Shown in pieces: positions 15,063 through 28,700 of a stretch of DNA of 64,000 nucleotides. This DNA is from Setaria digitata (lineage: Eukaryota; Nematoda; Chromadorea; Rhabditida; Setariidae). A program made the translations under genes and the position numbers. A model generated the notes under the pieces. That model saw only the letters and a program-made list of their open reading frames with translations. It was not told where the DNA came from and made no database searches. Positions within the stretch are counted from its first letter, which is position 1; each line of letters begins with the position of its first letter. The DNA lies in assembly GCA_003640385.1 (NCBI GenBank), contig RCAB01000306.1, positions 1 to 64,000 on the forward strand. Direction: 5' to 3'.

Positions 15063-18000
15063 TCTTCGATTTAATAATCCTCACATAAAGTAGCAGTAAA
15101 TTATGATCATTCATAAAATGTATCATTAAGAAATGATTAGCATTACTTAATTAATTATCAACATAATTCCGTGAAGGTTCTAGTTGTCTAGTTGTACCGA
15201 ACTCTGTTGATAACGAAACATGAAATCTCCAAGGCAACTGATCCCACGAAAGTGATACTCTTTCAGGCTTGTACATTGTGGAAAACTTTTTATTGATATC
15301 ACAATGGTACGGTGCAGTGTTACATCAGAAGTGCACATTAATGAATGAAGCTTGAATTTAAATCTGTCACTGACCTCAAAATGTTAGCAATGAAGCAACA
15401 ATAGTCATATTTTTAATTCAATAAAAAGTTCATCGATTGAAAGAAACAGTACAAAAAAAAGTTAATGTAAAAATCGAAGATAATTGGACCATTTCAAAAA
15501 AATAAACTGTAATGATAAGTGATATATAAAATGCACCATTTACTTCTGTTAGTTAGTTTCAAAAAGATAATGAAATGTGCGAAAGTAGAAAACTGGAAAA
15601 CTAGCCAAAAATTAACACTTTTGATATTGAAAGAGACTGACTATATTCTTATGATAATGTAACTAAAAACTTCTATTATCTTAATTTTAATTTATTCAAC
15701 GATGCAAATAATTGATGATAATCATTAGCATAGGATAATCTATTCAATTCTATGAATAATCTCTTATTTAATCCGTTGCGAAATTTAATTTTGATTTTTG
15801 TTTATAAAACTGCGACAGAGATGATCTGCTAGTTTACAACAATTCCTGTATGAAAAAGAACACAATGAACATTTCCTGCTTATATGATAAATTATTTGTA
15901 GTGTCACTTATAATTCTACTTTACAGCGCTACTTATCATAGCTCCAATAAATTTATCTAAACTGAAAAAGAAACTGGAAACATAAACTCAACAGTTCCGG
16001 TTTGCACTCAGTAATCCTCACGTGGAAGCGTTGTTAACTTAACAAAAGCTGAAAAAATTGGTGAAACAACCGGATTCGTTCCAAATTCACTCTCTTATTC
16101 AACAACACATATTTTACGTCCGGCCGGAAAATGTCAGGATAAACAGGAAACGGCTTTTTTTTATTTAACGTTCAGTCGTAACTATTTACATACATATTAC
16201 ACTTTCATAGCCGCGTATCGGTACTGCAATATCTCACGGACATTTCATACTTTAAACGTTTCTTCCTTGCTGACGTGTGATATTCTTTCCACGTTACAAT
16301 CTCGTCACCTAGCTCATTCTAACTAACAGGTTGTAGAGATAGGGTGAGTGTTGAAAGCAAAAAAAAAGGTACCATCAAATGACTTCCTGTGAAAATCCAT
16401 CCAGAAGATGAAAGAAAGAAAAAAGGAACAGGAAACGAACATTACGATAGAACTCGTTGATGGCCTTGAAAAAGACGAGAGACAACGACACTTCTCCCTT
16501 CGCTTTTTCGTCATATCATTTTTCCAGCTGCATTCCTCGAACTTTTCGTTCTCATTCCATCTAGCTGCTAATTCGACAAGCTTACACTGAAACAGATAGG
16601 TAAGACAAGAAAAGAGGAAGTTTACACGTGAACACTTACTCTTCCTGCTTTGTAAATTTAAATTTGAATTTTAGTAATTTAAATTTGGGTTTTGGTAATT
16701 GAAAATTGGTACTCATAATCATTCTAGGGCACACCCTATTAACGAATAAGCTAATCTCACTCATTTATTTTTTCATTTAATTTTCATTTTAATTTTTTTT
16801 TCTTTTCTCTTTCTCTTTTTTTTTTTTATTCTGATCTTCTCGCATCTTCTTGGTACCACGATCCAAGATGGCATTTATGCAAATGTGTTGATAGCCCTGA
16901 TCTTCACTACAAATACATCTTACGTGCATCCCTGACGCACACGTATATTCCCATTAATTATCCTGACAATAGTGTACAATTAAATTTCACTGCATGCATG
17001 TTGTTAAGGGAAAGAAGTAACGGAATTTCATGAAAAGCATGCGATAGATAAGTGATAAGATATGTGTTTTCACTGATTGTATTGAGTACTGGTTTTGGGT
17101 ACATCAGTCTAAATTGTAAATTGTATCAAGAGCAGATTGTACGAAATATAGCAAGACCAAAATAACAGTAAAATATTTCATCTAAATTGCAACACTGTGA
17201 ATGAGAAATTTTACTTTTTCTCCCGAATTATCACGCATTTACAAAAATGTATTTCTAGCCTGGTGTGAGACATATATAGAAATTGTCTTGCTGACATGTT
17301 CACTTGTAACTGTTCATTTTTGTGGTACTCCAAAATGCACATTAAATTCAGTTCATTTATTTGGCCATGCCCATAGATCATCGCTTAAAGCTGAGCTGTA
17401 TTTCGAGATCTCTCAGCAGCGAATTCATCAGCAATCGTAATTCTTTTCCCGAGATAAAGATCTCTCCTTGGCATTGCTGAAATACACCTGACACACTGTT
17501 GTGTGCAGTTACAAATTTATAGTGAGACTGTCACAGTTTTTCTTTGAGGACATTTGTGTTTCATTTCTAGCGTCGTAGTAGAAAGGAAATGAGGAAAGAA
17601 AGAGAGAATTAAAAAGAGAAAAAGAAGAGCAATTGATTTTCTTTTTGTAAATATCAGTGGAAGTACTGCCACGACTTTGTCTTCGTTTTCAGACGTTTTT
17701 AACAACAGTTTGTCATTTATTTCCTCCATCATCGATCTCAGCCAGAACAATAATTTAGTTGGAAAAGTATTATCCGAAGAGAGTGTATGTCGAGAAGAAT
17801 CAGTGACAATACCGTACAAGGAACGATACAACTAACATCTAGTTAGTTTTTTTTTTTTTTCTTTGGAATTCCACTGTGCTAAATTGAAGAGTTCTTGGTT
17901 AGATTGGAAGAGTTGATAAATCTTTAATTTCTGAATCATTTAATGTAAGCTTGATCAAGTTCGTTAGATTTATTGCCAGGGGTTTGGGAATTCTGGAATG

Positions 18001-18776
18001 AAAATGATAAGTTGATATATTTTTGAAGAGTTCGAAAAGATTTACGAAACCGCCCTAGTCGACGACTTCAATCCCCAGAGTTTAGTAAGAAATGAAGGGA
18101 GATTTGTTAGGATAAGAAGTTGACTGGTGTGGAATTTTTAATTGGATATTATTTAAAAAAAATCTGAGGCTTAATGATACGATGCTGAATTTTTGAAGGA
18201 ATTGATTTCATAAGATCTTGTAGGTTGAAAAAACAAAATTGATATCGAATGTATTCTTTCTTGTTAAGAGAGCGATTTATCAAAAATTTTTTATGGAGCA
18301 GTAGTAATATGCTAAGCATAGTTTTCTGTCTGGAATTATGTTCTTATTTGGGTTCAGTTTTCTGTGAAGAAAAAATTAAGTGATAGAGGAAGCTTTTGCT
18401 AATTGCTTTCAGTGGATTGCTTTATTGTAAGATTGTTTGTTGTCATTATTTAAGTCACATTTCAGCTGATTTCACGTGACAATTTTTTTTTTTTTTCAGA
18501 ACTGTTTTATGAATAGTCCGTGTAAAATCATCATTATCATTCATCATCGTCGACCACCCTAGTTTTTCATTTTTGATATCATTATCATTCATTTCATATT
18601 TAGACAACCAGATTATTCAGGTGATTTTTTTTTTGTTTAATGTAGCTACTTTATTAGGTTTATAAAAGACAGATATTTAGAAAATTTGTTTAGTGCATTC
18701 CTTCTGATTATTAATTTGAAATCTTGTTATAAATTTAACGCAAATTAAAGTATTTCAACAAGTTGTCCGTTATAGC
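15063..18776. other. Intergenic region between the SCYL2-like gene and smd-1
   Basis: About 3.7 kb of AT-rich DNA. Several open frames of 60-104 codons exist on both strands (for example 17517-17831 on the minus strand). None has recognisable similarity, splice-phase partners or composition unlike the surroundings. The last few hundred bases should contain the smd-1 promoter; an acceptor-like TTATAG lies just before the smd-1 ATG. Confidence 0.6.
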
Positions 18777-21549
18777 ATGTCAACTTCTACCCTATCAGAT
18801 GGTTCACTTGATGAAGGTACTTTTGCTGTGGATGATGTATCTGGTATTGTTGAGGATTATTTTTTTGAAGGTAACGGTTTTTCATTTGTGCCAAATTTCT
18901 GCTGAAGTACCATTATAATATAATCGCAGATGAGTTTCATTTTTGGTGCTCTGCAATAATAATTCGGTTTGAAAATTCTGGTAAAGGTAATTTTCAAAGT
19001 CGTTGTCTACACGAAAAGTTTTTCAAACTTGCAGCTTTTCTAAATCGAAATTTCAAAGATTCATGTTCCATTCCCGCCATGAAATCGTATGCCTATATGA
19101 CAATTTTTTTTTGGATTTTAACTGCTCGTATATTTTAAAAAGGTAAAAGTAAAACATTTAAAATCTCGTATTTTTTTTTGTAGGCGCAGAAAAGTTGCTA
19201 GAATTGTGGTTTGATAAAAATCAAGATGGAGCTATGTCTCTTAGAAATATACCATATTCAGAATTGGTTGCTATGCTGGATATCGCGCAGTGTCACATTT
19301 TGCACTCGAAAAGCAATGAGTGTATGGATAGTTATGTTTTGAGGTGCTGATTTACACCAGAAATTTTTGGAATGTATATATATATATATATGTATATATA
19401 TAATAGTAATGTTAAAAAAGTAATATACATATATTACTTTTGGATTTCTAGCAAAATCTCCGTATAAGCTTGTAAATTATTAATAAAGAAGTGATTGGAA
19501 AACCTTTATTATTTTACTCAACGATTAATTTTTATGATTCATTAGTCTAGTTTTTCTTATGAAAGAGATTTAAGAACTCAGTAGTTGCAAAAATCAATTG
19601 GATGGGTCAATTTCCTTTATTAGCTTATGAAGTATGCAGTAGTACCAAACGTGAAATCGAAAATTGCTATGAAAAAAATCCTTATGGAATCAATTTTATA
19701 GCGAAAGCAGCATGTTTGTTTCGGATTTCCGCATCATTTTGAAAACCTGTGGCACCACACGACTGCTTCGCACCATAGGAAGAATTTTACATCTTGCCAA
19801 GATTTACTGCAACATGGATAACGTGATCAGTGTTTTCTACTCAAGAAAAAATTTTATGCATCCGGAAAGGCAACCCTATCCACATTCTTCGTTTGAAAGT
19901 GAAATTGATTATCTAGAAAAACATTTCACAGGTGCTGCTAACTTCCTGTTTATTTACTCTTTGAATTTCAGAGTAACTAGTGTTTTCTTAATTTTTTGTT
20001 TTTTTTTTTTTATGTTAAATGGAGTTTTATATGATAATTTTTGAGTTTTTTTTTCCGTGCAGGAGGTTCTGCATATTGTATCGGTCCACAGAGACAGGAT
20101 CGCTGGTTTCTCTATACAATGGTTGCTCCGCAGGCTGCTTTTCCATTTCCGGAACATACACTTGAAATACTTATGAATGAATTGCCGGAAGACGTCCTCA
20201 GTGTATTTAGCCCGAGTGTGAGCAAGGATGGGAAAGATTGTAGGATGGTAGTTATTGCTTCTATCCTTCAACAAATTTTTTCTATCGATGGATTTCTAAA
20301 GAGTAGATCGTTCAAGTTCTGATAGAGTCTAAATTAGTAAAAATAAAAACTTAAATTTTAGTATTATTTACTCATACTATGGTTGACTTCCTTTGTTTTA
20401 TTATATTTCATTTTTCACATAAATTCGCTCTGACTGAAAAAATGTTGAACGTAAAAGCGAACTTTTTACAGAAATCTGCTATCAGCACAATATTACCACC
20501 TGGTATCATTGTTCATGAGGAGTTGTTCAGTCCTTGTGGTTACAGCTTGAATGGGTTGCTTCCACATTCAGTAAGTGCCAGGTTAAAATATTTGAAATCC
20601 CGATTTAGATTCTTAAATCTCGAGCTTCTTTCAATTCGGAAAAAAAAGAATCGCTTTACAGGACCATTACATTACAATTCACGTAACGCCAGAACCAGAT
20701 TTCTCATATGTCAGTTTTGAGACAAATCAGAATTCGTTGAATTTGTGTGAGCAGATGCTAAAGGTTCTAGAGATCTTCAGGCAGGTGTTTTTGGCCCTAA
20801 ATGTTCCATAATTCACCTAATGAGGATTCCAGAAATGTAGGAGGTGCGATGAAAAATCTTCCTCTTATGAATTTCTATCACTTTAAAATACCTGTCCCGG
20901 AATGCTAGCCATCCTGGTAATTTCACAGTTTTGATATCTTTAGGCCAAATAAATTTTTGCTGACGATTTTCACTAATGAGCTCTCAAATGAGGGCAAAAA
21001 AGTTCAAAAGAATTTATGGGATCTGGAAATTTGTGGATACCATCGAACGAATTTACAGTTTCTTGAATTGCCGGTATGATTTATTTTTCATGAAGCATTA
21101 GTAGGAAAGTTAAAACTTATGATGATTCAACATGTGGAATAAGTGAATAGAAGTTAAATGCAGCACGAGTTCTCTATACATTACATTATCTTTATTGTTT
21201 TAAATTCATTCATCTTATTCCATAATGACATCCTGAAATTATGTATGGTCGGAACACGGTAAGAATTGTCTGCAAAAATTCAAGCAATGGTCAAAGAAAA
21301 TATCACTTGATTTCACCATATGTAATTGAATTCCTACTATTTAATCATTTCTAATTTTACTCTGATTCTTAAGATAGTCTTATTTCTATTTCATTTTATG
21401 GTTATGGTTGATTGTCTTTTAGTAGTTTCTCGTTCTAGACTGAAACATTGATTTATGTGCAATTCGAGCGAACGAAGAATTTGGAGCAAGTAACAGCCGC
21501 TTTCAGTAAAAAAGATACGGCTGTTTGTAATGACAATTATGATAAATGA
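18777..21549 (+). CDS. smd-1: S-adenosylmethionine decarboxylase proenzyme
   Basis: This enzyme decarboxylates S-adenosylmethionine to supply aminopropyl groups for spermidine synthesis in the cytosol. Eight exons: 18777-18870, 19184-19343, 19702-19931, 20063-20247, 20472-20570, 20662-20780, 20944-21073, 21439-21549. They sum to 376 codons, giving 375 residues (human AMD1 has 334; the excess is partly an N-terminal extension). The self-cleavage site SESSMFVS is intact, with cleavage expected between Glu86 and Ser87, Ser87 becoming the pyruvoyl group. Other family landmarks are FFEGAEKLLE (Glu31, Glu34), KTCGTT (Cys101), VFYSRKNFM, PCGYSLNG and ITIHVTPEPDFSYVSFETN. The intron at 20781-20943 needs a GC donor. 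The gene is convergent with pezo-1. Start choice rests on the first in-frame ATG in the exon that carries FFEG. Confidence 0.97.
19373..19403. repeat. TA dinucleotide repeat
   Basis: A short TATATA run inside an smd-1 intron (19344-19701). Confidence 0.85.
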
Positions 21550-22774
21550 TGAACGCTTTGGCCTTTTACCTTCTTTATTACCGGTCTTTTCAGTTACAGT
21601 TCTTGTGCTTTTTTAATACTTCTTTTCTTTCTATTCTCTTTATTTTATGCGGTACTATTGTTTCCGATGTATCATTAGTAAACTTTTTACGCGATCCTTG
21701 TTTCTAAGAAATTTCATTGTTCTCATTCCTGTGTAACAACAAACAGACTCAAGGGAAATGATATAAATTTGGGACAAAGCTTGGAACAGTAGTGCTACTG
21801 AGCTAAAAGCAATGATCAGAATTGTGCGATCATAAAAGTGTGCAATGATGTATCGTACGTCCGTATTTCCAAAATTGCCTTTTGTTATTTATTTTCCTAT
21901 GATCTTTTCAAGGTTATAAATGTTTACAGACAATAAGTGGAAATAAAGGTAGCTGAATGTATTAGGAATTTAGTTCCGTGCACTAGTAAGTCGGTTGTAG
22001 CATTCTGAAAGATGACCAGTGACTGAATTCCTGAGCCGCATCAAATTTTTATGATTAAAGGTTCAAGTTCTCTTTCTAAGAAAAACTTGGCTTATTTATA
22101 ATTGCTACAGAGTGAATAGGTATTTGTAAGGTAAAAGCAAAGCATAAAAATTTTTTTATTGTTGGTAACTAAGAAAAATAAAGAACTTAGAGCACAAATA
22201 TGTTCGAAGGTCACAAAGAGGCGTGTGTCCTCTCCCAGTAACATACAGTTCGACTGAATGAAAATGCAGTTCTGATTTCCAAAGCATTGATTGCAGAGGA
22301 ATTATTTCGACAGATCAGTTTTACGTAATCTACCGAAGATATAGGATGAATTTGGTGGATATATGCAAAAGTCACCGGAAGGCGTAATGCAGTCAGGGCA
22401 AACAAATTCGTCTCGTTTTATTTCTCTTGCAAGCTTTCTTTTTTTTCGTGCAGCAATTACAGTTTCTTCGCTTGAAGTTAAACTGCAAATATTGCTGAAC
22501 AGATAATATGCACGGAACAAGAAGTGGAAAGAAGCGGAAGAGGAAAAAATTTGCGGGAAAAGTGACGAAATGTGATTTTTGTTTTTTAAGTAATTCAATT
22601 AATCAGGGAAATGTAGAGATGCTAGAAAACATGAATATGGAAGAAAATGCAAAGTGATTTCCTTCAGTTTACATAAAATAAATGTCAGGGCAGATATATG
22701 GACAAAAAAGTAGTGGTTAAGTTTGTATCATTTGGGCGAGACCTGGATCTCTCAATAGGAATTTGAATTTTAAC
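21550..22774. other. Convergent intergenic region, smd-1 to pezo-1
   Basis: This interval should hold the 3' untranslated regions and polyadenylation sites of two converging genes. On the minus strand at 22302-22598 there is an open frame of 98 codons with a basic segment (ARKKRKLAREIKR) followed by FVCPDCITPSGDFCIYPP. It resembles nothing I know. It could be a small gene or just pezo-1 3' UTR, so I do not call it as a gene. Confidence 0.5.
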
Positions 22775-25700
22775 TTATTCATTTTTCACTTTGACACGGT
22801 AGCGGCACCAGCGGATAAGAGTTTCGGGTGAGCGCATCAAGAAAACAAGTTTCCCGTATAAACGAGATTCTAAATAAAACTGGCGCTTTTCACGAACAAC
22901 ATATATGTCGTGGAACAGACGCAATAAGTTCTCACAATTCGGGATATTTTCGATCTGTAAGAGAGCAGAATATAAAGTTAGTTCTTTTAATTTTTCCATC
23001 AAAAAGCTTATAACTTCTGATAACTGGATCGGAATCTTTTGCTTTTTTTTTGAAATTAAAAGATACCATTGCATTATGTATTCGTGTTCGGACAATTTCA
23101 CGAACAAAACGTCCAACAACAAGTATAACAGCAACATACATCGCGACCATACCACCTGAACCAACAATGATATTCATCCAAGACGGCACTATTCGATCAA
23201 CAAATATCACCAATTTTCGGTCCCATCTGAAGTACAGAGCCAAAACTCAGGATGCTTTAGGAAAAAACAAGATAAAACTGAAAATAACTTTTAGTAGAAT
23301 TGCTTATACTTCCAGTACTTTTTAATCCTCCAGCCCCTCTCAAAAAACTGGAAAGCTTGAAATTTTCAAAATCCAAAACTGGAAAACTTACGAAACACTC
23401 CAGTAATCACCATGATATTGCCATGTACTCATGCAGTGAATTCGTTTGAGAGCCAAATTAATGGCATCCGCTGGTTGCAAATAACCATTAGGTGGAGCAA
23501 GTAGAAATTGCGCAAATGGAAAACTCATCCTGGCTGTAGTTATGTTGCCACTAATCAAATCTAGGAATATCTTTGTCTGCGCCGAAGTTAACACCGTCGA
23601 AACAATGAAGTTATGTGAACGCTGTGTAGAGCCAACGGGTCTGAGTAGGGACATTTCGAAGAGCATTCGGGTTGTCTGAAAATGCACAGAATTTCGATAG
23701 ATTCTAGTGAAAAATTGTTACACCAAAACTGCCACACCTTTCACTTAATCCTGCTTTATATTACCTTTGAAGTTTCCAATTCTTTTATCAGCTGTTTCTT
23801 TCCTGGTAACGAAATATCCCAATTTCGAAGTGAATTAAGTGTTAAATTAATTAAGAAGATGTCTTTGAAGCTGTAGTCTGAGATGAAAGATAGCGCACTA
23901 CGTTTCACGTCGCTTTCTTCCAAATTTGCTAATTCATTTATCAAGGCCTGCATACTATGCTCGGATAAGTGTGAAATACTTTCATCATTGAATACTGAGT
24001 CAGTTGAATACAACTCCTGCAAACTGCGAATTTTTGGTCCACTAATTTGTCGTATCAATTTCAAACTTTAAGCTTTCTTGACATAAGTTAGCTTCATACT
24101 ACGTAAATGAAGGACAGCTAATTTTTCCAATGCCATTGTGTGCAACTTCTTCTGTCCAGAACTAGTGCTCTCAAATATCCTTATAGCCCTTATAAAGCCC
24201 CTCTTCTAACAATCTCATCAACTTTTTAATACTTAAGTGTTCTTAATTTTTTCCAAACTTTATAAATGAAATAGCTCACCGGGTAACCTTCTATTGATGC
24301 GACTACATGCAAACGTTTCGGTGGGGCTCTTGTTCCATAGCTGTTCAAAAACGCAAAAAGCAATATTGGTGCCAAAATAATTATTATTAATACAGTAATC
24401 GATAAAACACCTTTAAAGAACTTTCCAGATGTTGGCGTCGGTCGACCTCTTCGTGTCGGGAAATACTGAAACTTGATGCATTTTATTTAAGACTCAAACT
24501 AAAAGATTTCCGAAATATAAGTGGAAAAAAGATACTTCAGAATTACTGAAATAAGATAACAGGTAATAGATTAGGTATAATGCTGCGCCAACTGCACAAT
24601 TTTTAAACATTACGACTGCCACTCTCCATAGAACTCTCAAAACTGGGTACTAATATTTCGATATCAAAAATGAATATGTCTAGATTAAAATTAAAATCAA
24701 GCTCTTCATTAATTTTCTTTATAGAAAAAATATTACATTGTCGAGCCAGTGGTCGAATAATATCCAACAGTGTTGTGCCTCCACTTCGTTGTAGTAATTT
24801 TCCATTCGAATAAAATCGCCCATACTGAGAGCAGTAGACGTGAACGTCCAATCCATGGCTGTTCGCAGTTCGAAGAGAAATGGTATATTGAGGTAACTAA
24901 ATCAATAGTGCACTGTGAATACTGCAGTATGGAAGATATCGTACTATAAATTTGGAACATATTTCGTTGCGTCCTCACATCTATCGTTAAAACTTCAAGT
25001 TATCTCAGGTATAGTTCGAAATGTTATAGAGAGACATCGACTAAATCCTAAAAATGCTAAAAGAAATCAAACATTTTCAATATGATCAGTCGGAAAATTC
25101 CAGAACCACCGGTTAATAAATCACGATTCATTACAGAGGGATAACCGTTTCGCATGTGCCATGCACTCATCAATAAATAAGCACTTTTAATAATATATAA
25201 TGAAATTGATACTCCATTCCATGTCACCATACGTCCTGCAAATAAGCATTTATTAACTTTGCCAACCAAGGCGAATCTGTACTTATCAACACTATCCTTC
25301 CCTCTGGAAAAGTACTGGAGTCCTCCTTAACCTCGAAGAACCTTCCAAATGAACACAAACAAGCGGAAATGGCGGGTTCAGTTCAAATTCTGAAACCAAA
25401 GTTCTGCCCACCTAAGGAACGAATCTTTTAATCTTCTTGGTAGAACTTCTGTTCCAACTTCTTCTGCAGAAACAAAGTGGAAATTGATATATCTAGGAAC
25501 ATTTTCAGTTCTTCTGAATTGTGTATGCCAAAATATATTTTATGAAGCATATTTCTAAACAAATTGGTAAAACTAGTCACCTGTGATAGAGGGCACGAAA
25601 AAAAATATGACCACATGTAGTAAAACAACCAGACAAACATAGTAAAAGAAGCGAAATTTAATTTGCCGTGATAAATAAAGCCACCGATCAATTATCATAA

Positions 25701-28700
25701 TTACAAACACACAGATTAGAGTATAGGCGAACCACCTCGGTAATCGTGATACCTGCAAACAAAATAATTATTTTCCCACAGTTTCATTTCAGTTAAATCT
25801 TAGGCCGCTGAACATTTTCCCACAGTAATAACTAACAGGATTTTGTAATATCGCTCAATTAAAAAAATTGTACCAATTAGTTTATTAAAATACCAATGGA
25901 TAAAGGTTGGAAGAAAAGAATATAATAAAAAATTAAAAAATTACATAAAAAATTACAATAAAAAATTACATTTACAGTGCAATAGCGAGCTAAATGTAGC
26001 TTTATATTTGCCCACCTGTACATCCAGTAAAAGATTTCCGGAACCTCCTTGACCCATCATTGAATAGAAGAAGGATATTAGAATCAAACATAGTGCGTCA
26101 CAACCCACCATCCATGGATACCAGTCAATAGATGATTGAGTTTTTTTCATCAACAAAGCTTCACAGAATGTCTCACACGATGTTGCCTAGAAAATTTTTT
26201 TTAATTTGTTCATACTGTCCTATGAGACAAGGAATTTAAAAAACCTTTAACAGAATAAACATACCAATAAGCAGACAAAAATTCTAATAGATGCACCTTA
26301 TCCGACATTTTCTCAGTGTCTTCATCCTCCACAGCTTCCTGTAAAGTCAAATGCTGCTCACGAACTTGAAAGTCATTACGCCACATGCCGAGCCTTAGCA
26401 ACTTGTATTGATGGAAAAAAACCATGGCAAGCAGTGCTACATCCCAATATGCTCCATCAATATTTGGATCCATTGCTAGCAATCTAGTAATTCAGAAAAT
26501 TACGATGGGATACCATGAATTACAGATTACAGTTGATTTCTAAAACGCTCTCTAAAAGCTCGTGACACCTATATATATAGGTGTCATATATATATATGTA
26601 TATATAACACCTATATATATAGGTGTCATATATATATATAGGTATATATATATATATATATTTGTATATTATATATAAATTCAGAAATGTAACGTACTTT
26701 CGAATACTAAAAGGATTATTATCGGAAATACTTTGTTCATCGACCAGAGTCATAATCAGCTCGTTGCAAAGGATTAGTCGAAAAATGATAATAAATTGAA
26801 TATAAGAAGCGGTTATCAGCCAAAAACATTTCGGCGGGCGAGGAATAGCAAGCGCTCCCCAGAAGAAAACCTTAGACAAAAATCGCTTTAGAAGAAAAGG
26901 AAAATATTTTGAAATCATCAAGATTAATTAGAACTTAATTAAAACAAAGTGTGGTGACTTCATGGCAAGTAGTAGAAAACATGCTATAATCTAACTAAAA
27001 AAAAGTAAGCTGGGCATAAGATTCGGAACAAGACAAACCATCAGTGGCAGTGGAAAAGTGATCAGTGATGACTTGGATAGATGTACAACAAGCATTAATA
27101 TGAAGCAAATAAGCTCTGACTGAGCCATAATTGAATGCGAAAAACTGGAAAGCAGAAATCTAGATTGGTTTTCCTTCTACATAAAGAGGAGAGAGATAAT
27201 GAATCAGTTTAATACCTCTTTCTACATGTAAAGGAGTGTACAGTATCCATATTTTGTATCAATCTCGGTATTTACTATACTTCATTTCAATGAAAATGAA
27301 GAAGCTTGAAAAATGTGAAACTTCAGCTAACCAATAAAGAAATTTGAACGCAGGATGTATGGCACGATATTCATTTATTGCCTCATTCCAAAGCACTTCT
27401 GAAGAAGCAACTGATTGGAAATCTGTCCGATGAATTAGTTCCTTGCGTAGTTCGTGCAGCTTTCCCACCGTATCAGCGATTCGTAACCGCTAAAAGTTCT
27501 ATTGTATTTTTTGAAAGCATCAAACAACCGCTGCTATCTAATTTTTTTTAATAGAAACGAAGAATGTCTTGAGAGGTGAACCGGACATGAAAACATCGAA
27601 TAAAGCTAAATTACTACTAGAAATACTTTAGTATAAACTTCCGAAAAGATTCTAGCATATTAAGAAGTCTCCAATCAGTAGTAAGTCATCACTCAAAGAG
27701 ATTACATCTTTCAGGATTGTTTTAATACGCTTTTTATCGTTATCCAAAACATGTGCCACATAAGCATCGCCTTTGGAAATCTTAAATAGCCATTCAGGAT
27801 TGTTCAGAAGTTGGAAAATATGCATTACTGTTACTCTAACACTATCGAGGACCTAAAATACATATATTATTTATGGACTCTTCTAGAAATTTTAAGAAAG
27901 GATATGAAATTCACACGAACATTAAGTAGAAATAAGTTACTGAGTTGAAAAAAGTTCGAACATCAGAGTCATCAGGTCCTAACTACAATATTTAATACAA
28001 TACATATAGCTACAATTAAGTGAGTTACATAGTTTGCTTCTCTTATTTTATAAATAGGTGAGAATATAATCCTGAGAATCTCATAGTATCTCAGCACTTC
28101 AATTCTTTCTGGAACGAAAAAGTCTTACTCCAGTTATTTTACAACGTTAATATTTTAAATCTACATCTCACGCTGTTCGAAAATCATTACCTCAACCGTT
28201 TTGTCGACCATGGTAGCATTGTCAATATTTTCAAGTACGTTTTCTTCGGATTCACAAGAAATTGAGCAACATGTTTGTTCTCGCTCAAAATTAGCGTCAG
28301 CACGTAGTAGCGGAAAGAAGCGTTCACTTACTTGATGGTAATATCCAGACCTATAAAGAATAAAGAAATAATAATACATTTGAACATTTGTTCGACTAAC
28401 AAAAATCCCAAAGTACCTTTTGATTTCCTCGTGAGACTGAGGTGGAGGTCCTACTGAAATCGGTGCTTGCTTATCTTCTTCTTCAACCATCATCTGAAGC
28501 CACTTGACATTGCTTTGCAGGCGTAGATGATGTTTTTGTGCTTCACGTTCTCTCAGTTCCAAAAATAATTCGGCACCTCTGTAAAGTAAAAAAGAAAAAA
28601 GTTATAGAATCAAAAAAAGTTTTAAAAATACACAGTGCTGAAGCAGCAGCCGACTTATTATGAAAGATATTACTATAAACAAAAAGAAAAAGGAAACTAC

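Noticed and set aside
17517..17831. 104-codon minus-strand open frame upstream of smd-1
   Set aside because: No recognisable domain, no splice partners, and a composition in keeping with random AT-rich sequence.
22302..22598. 98-codon minus-strand frame with a basic patch and CPDC motif
   Set aside because: It lies just after the pezo-1 stop and has no recognised family or splice support; probably 3' UTR, so mentioned only in the intergenic entry.
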